64,000 nt of DNA from Gemmatimonadota bacterium (GTDB taxonomy: Bacteria; Latescibacterota; UBA2968; GCA-2709665), in the NCBI GenBank assembly GCA_028877215.1, contig JAPPFJ010000003.1:108395-172394 (forward strand), in the 5' to 3' direction. Below are positions 62,250 to 64,000 of this stretch, piece by piece. The position numbers and the translations under genes were made by a program. How positions within the stretch are numbered: position 1 is the first letter of the stretch; the number at the start of each line of letters is the position of its first letter. The notes under the pieces were generated by a model. It saw only the letters and a program-made list of their open reading frames with translations, was not told the DNA's origin and made no database searches.

Positions 62250-62486
62250 CTACATACCCTCGGTCAAATAATGCAAGACGGTCCGCGGCCGTCCGTGCTG
62301 CTGACGGCAGTTCTCGCAATCTTCCTTTTCGCAGGTCATATTGAGTCTTTCCGGCCTGTATTTCAGATCTCTGCACCGGTGGACAATGGTAGCTGGATTT
62401 GGTTCGTTCTTCGAGGCTCTATTGTCCCGGACGAATATGACCCGCAACAGATACCGACAGCACCACCACTTGAATTGATGATTCAT
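62250..62486 (-). CDS. small cysteine-rich protein, unknown
   Basis: The 78-residue frame starts MNHQFKWWCCRYLLRVIF and contains CEKEDCENC near 52-60, a possible metal-binding cluster. No family was recognised. The support is in the signals. A near-perfect ribosome site AAAGGAGGT lies 5 nt before the ATG. A promoter with a 17-bp spacer lies just upstream, and a strong terminator follows the stop. The opposite-strand frame over the same DNA lacks such signals. Confidence 0.6.
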   Translation of the reverse strand: MNHQFKWWCCRYLLRVIFVRDNRASKNEPNPATIVHRCRDLKYRPERLNMTCEKEDCENCRQQHGRPRTVLHYLTEGM

Positions 62487-62510
62487 CGGAGACCTCCTTT
62501 GTCTAATCCA

Positions 62511-62539
62511 ACTTTAAGCACAAGTTATAGGGAAGTCAA
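62511..62539 (-). promoter_or_regulatory. promoter of the small cysteine-rich gene
   Basis: On the minus strand TTGACT (62539-62534) and TAAAGT (62516-62511) are 17 bp apart. A second TTGACT lies 7 bp further upstream as part of a short direct repeat. Confidence 0.55.
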
Positions 62540-62701
62540 TAGTCAATAATGAAACAGATGGAAGAGCCATCGCCTTCGGCGCTGCCACGTCGCGCGCCGC
62601 AAAGAGTGTCCAATCTCAGACCGGTGCTTTCGTCAAGAACAAAACCGGTGTTGACATAGGCTGATGATACAGATAAGCGTTTTCATTCTGATCCCTTGTG
62701 T

Positions 62702-63457
62702 TTAACGCCCTTGCAGAATTTCCACTGCATCACGGGCGCGAGTTCGGATGACTTTTGAAAATGATGCGTTCTGGCTGATCATAGTAAGGTGGTCAATGAC
62801 ATCCCGGTCCTTGATATATTGGAGAATTTCTATCGAGGCACCTTTATATGAATCGTGACTTTCTTTGGATATGCGTAATAGATTTTGTTTCAATAGATGT
62901 TGTTTAGGCCCACCTTGCAAGAAAGGTTGTTGTTCCTTAAACCAATTTTTGAAGACCTTAATGGCCCCACCCTGGGAAGATTTACCATCATATTTTCTGT
63001 CGAGTCTGTTTAAAGCAAATTCAAAGGCAGGCTCACCGATCATCGTTAAAGAGTTGACAGCTAATAATCCTGAGCCTAAGTATTTGCTGATGAAAGGAGC
63101 ATATCGAACATCCTTTTGCCAGGCGACAGTGCGCAATAGCATTGCCGCGAATTCTTTGAAGTCTGCAGGAACAGGTGGGGTATCTGTCCAGAGAATATAA
63201 CCTCCACCTTTAAGGACATTGTCCACTTCTAGAAATCGGTTGATTACCGCCAATAGCAGCTCCTTTGTACTTTCCGACCACATCACTCCTTCATCACTCA
63301 TGTGATAAAGTCTTTTTGCACAATTGAAAAGAACGGTTTTTGAATAACCATTATTAAATTCTCGTTGATATGCCTGTACTTCCTGTTCTGTCATTGCCGG
63401 GCACCCTGCCCACGTGGGATGTGCCAACAAAGCGAGGATAATTATGGATTTCCACAT
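62702..63457 (-). CDS. secreted helical protein, unknown
   Basis: The 251-residue protein has a signal peptide (SIIILALLAHPTWAGCPAM). The rest is helical, with patterns such as FAAMLLRTVAWQKDVRYAPFISKYL and DVIDHLTMISQNASFSKVIRTRARDAVEIL that suggest HEAT-like repeats. No family was recognised. Base use is clearly more AT-rich than the rest of the window, pointing to transfer. AAGGAGAT lies about 6 nt before the ATG. It follows the M15-like gene by 19 bp and is probably co-transcribed. Confidence 0.75.
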   Translation of the reverse strand: MWKSIIILALLAHPTWAGCPAMTEQEVQAYQREFNNGYSKTVLFNCAKRLYHMSDEGVMWSESTKELLLAVINRFLEVDNVLKGGGYILWTDTPPVPADFKEFAAMLLRTVAWQKDVRYAPFISKYLGSGLLAVNSLTMIGEPAFEFALNRLDRKYDGKSSQGGAIKVFKNWFKEQQPFLQGGPKQHLLKQNLLRISKESHDSYKGASIEILQYIKDRDVIDHLTMISQNASFSKVIRTRARDAVEILQGR

Positions 63458-63476
63458 TTCCTATCTCCTTAAGTTA

Positions 63477-63878
63477 TTACCAGCCCAGGTGACCTTTTTT
63501 GTAGAAACTTCCCTTGAAATTAGGCGGTTTTGTATTATGGTTTCTGTCTATGTCTGTGAATTCTGCGTAAGTTGAGTCATAAAGTGCGGTGTAAGTAGCA
63601 CTTAGAGAATCTTCTCCGACAAAATAAATCGCGTGATTTCTTTTTGATGTGGCTTCGGAATCGATACCAGCATCAAAGTCTAAGGCTTTGCCGTAAATAT
63701 GTGCGGATTCAAGTTCATGGTCATTCTCCGCTGGACAGGCATATCCTGCTGTAAAGAAAAATTGACCGGTGTATTTTTGTTTCAATAATCTTGCTTTCTT
63801 ATTAATGAATGAGAGGATATAATGTTCGTGAGAGTTATATTCAAAAGTTGTGGATGAGGTAAAAAAAGAGCGTATCCT
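63477..63878 (-). pseudogene. M15-like peptidase lacking a normal start
   Basis: The frame is open for 133 codons plus the stop. It encodes a recognisable M15/D-Ala-D-Ala carboxypeptidase-like core: FFFTAGYACPAEND, then SAHIYGKALDFD with the zinc His and Asp, and the final KKGHLGW with the third His. No ATG or GTG lies in the frame. The only common start, TTG at 63785, would cut into the domain. Upstream the frame runs into a 13-bp inverted-repeat structure. The gene seems to have lost its 5' end, or uses an unusual start. Confidence 0.55.
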
Positions 63879-63933
63879 TTAGTATCACAATTAACCCACG
63901 AGGCCCCTCAGACGAGGGAGAAAGGATACGCTC
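63868..63933 (-). repeat. 13-bp inverted repeat with T-run, possible element end or terminator
   Basis: GAGCGTATCCTTT (63868-63880) and AAAGGATACGCTC (63921-63933) are perfect inverted copies 40 bp apart, with a small hairpin inside. On the minus strand seven Ts follow the stem, as in an intrinsic terminator. It sits exactly where the M15-like frame loses its start. Confidence 0.6.
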
Positions 63934-64000
63934 GATGAGACAATATGGAGTTGCCCCGGTTCAGTGGACGGTTTAGGGCTTTCGTATCAAGCCCATGATT

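Noticed and set aside
62226..62549. Plus-strand frame opposite the small cysteine-rich gene
   Set aside because: It begins inside the bidirectional terminator and has no ribosome site, whereas the minus-strand frame has full signals.

Overview
The window looks like a chromosomal stretch of a diderm (outer-membrane) bacterium with moderately high GC, read from codon use and housekeeping genes. Outer-membrane Omp85-type barrels, NtrY/NtrX-like regulation with several sigma-54 activators, a bacterial geranylgeranylglyceryl phosphate synthase, and Gfo/Idh/MocA and Ldh-type dehydrogenases suggest an uncultured lineage of the FCB group (for example a Latescibacterota-like organism). That placement is inference. 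The SRP RNA is the large, Alu-domain-containing type best known from Bacillus.

Layout. 0-7.2 kb: partial ankyrin gene, recG, a PfkB sugar kinase, then the tight run hflK-hflC-membrane metallopeptidase-coaE. 7.2-13.7 kb: accessory island with an autoregulated-looking Fic gene, hicAB, a HigA-type HTH fused to a SIR2-like domain, a RelE/ParE-like module and a Sel1-repeat protein. 13.7-16.6 kb: a MacB/FtsX-type permease behind a clear sigma-54 promoter with tandem upstream sites. 16.8-26.1 kb: KefB-type antiporter, Gfo/Idh/MocA oxidoreductase, two orphan antitoxin genes (one followed by a toxin fossil), helix-hairpin-helix lipoprotein, DUF1801 protein, alkaline-phosphatase-superfamily enzyme, tadA, four tRNAs and a cyclophilin-like protein. 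26.2-41.8 kb: housekeeping core with SRP RNA, dnaX-ybaB-recR-pgsA-pgpA-thpR-recA-recX-alaS, GGGP synthase, ptsH-ptsI, metK and ahcY. Three miniature inverted-repeat elements sit in the gaps between pgsA and recA.

41.9-48.2 kb (minus strand): an operon of Omp85/POTRA barrel, DUF4390 protein, NtrY-like kinase, NtrX/NtrC-like activator and a second barrel, read from a sigma-54 promoter and so probably autoregulated. 48.3-52.4 kb: DapB-like dehydrogenase and a lutC plus fused lutB-lutA locus for hydroxyacid oxidation. 52.6-56.8 kb: two more sigma-54 activators without receiver domains, the second behind its own sigma-54 promoter. 56.9-64 kb: a second, unusual HicBA pair, an Ldh-family dehydrogenase with a recent partial duplication, a broken Rpn-family gene, a secreted coiled-coil protein, a small cysteine-rich gene, and an AT-rich pair (secreted helical protein and start-less M15-like peptidase) that looks horizontally acquired.

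The most interesting signals are the HigA-SIR2 fusion behind an operator-containing promoter, three 14-bp operators at exact 30-bp spacing before fic, the sigma-54 circuitry tied to envelope genes, and the cluster of miniature elements in the recA region.
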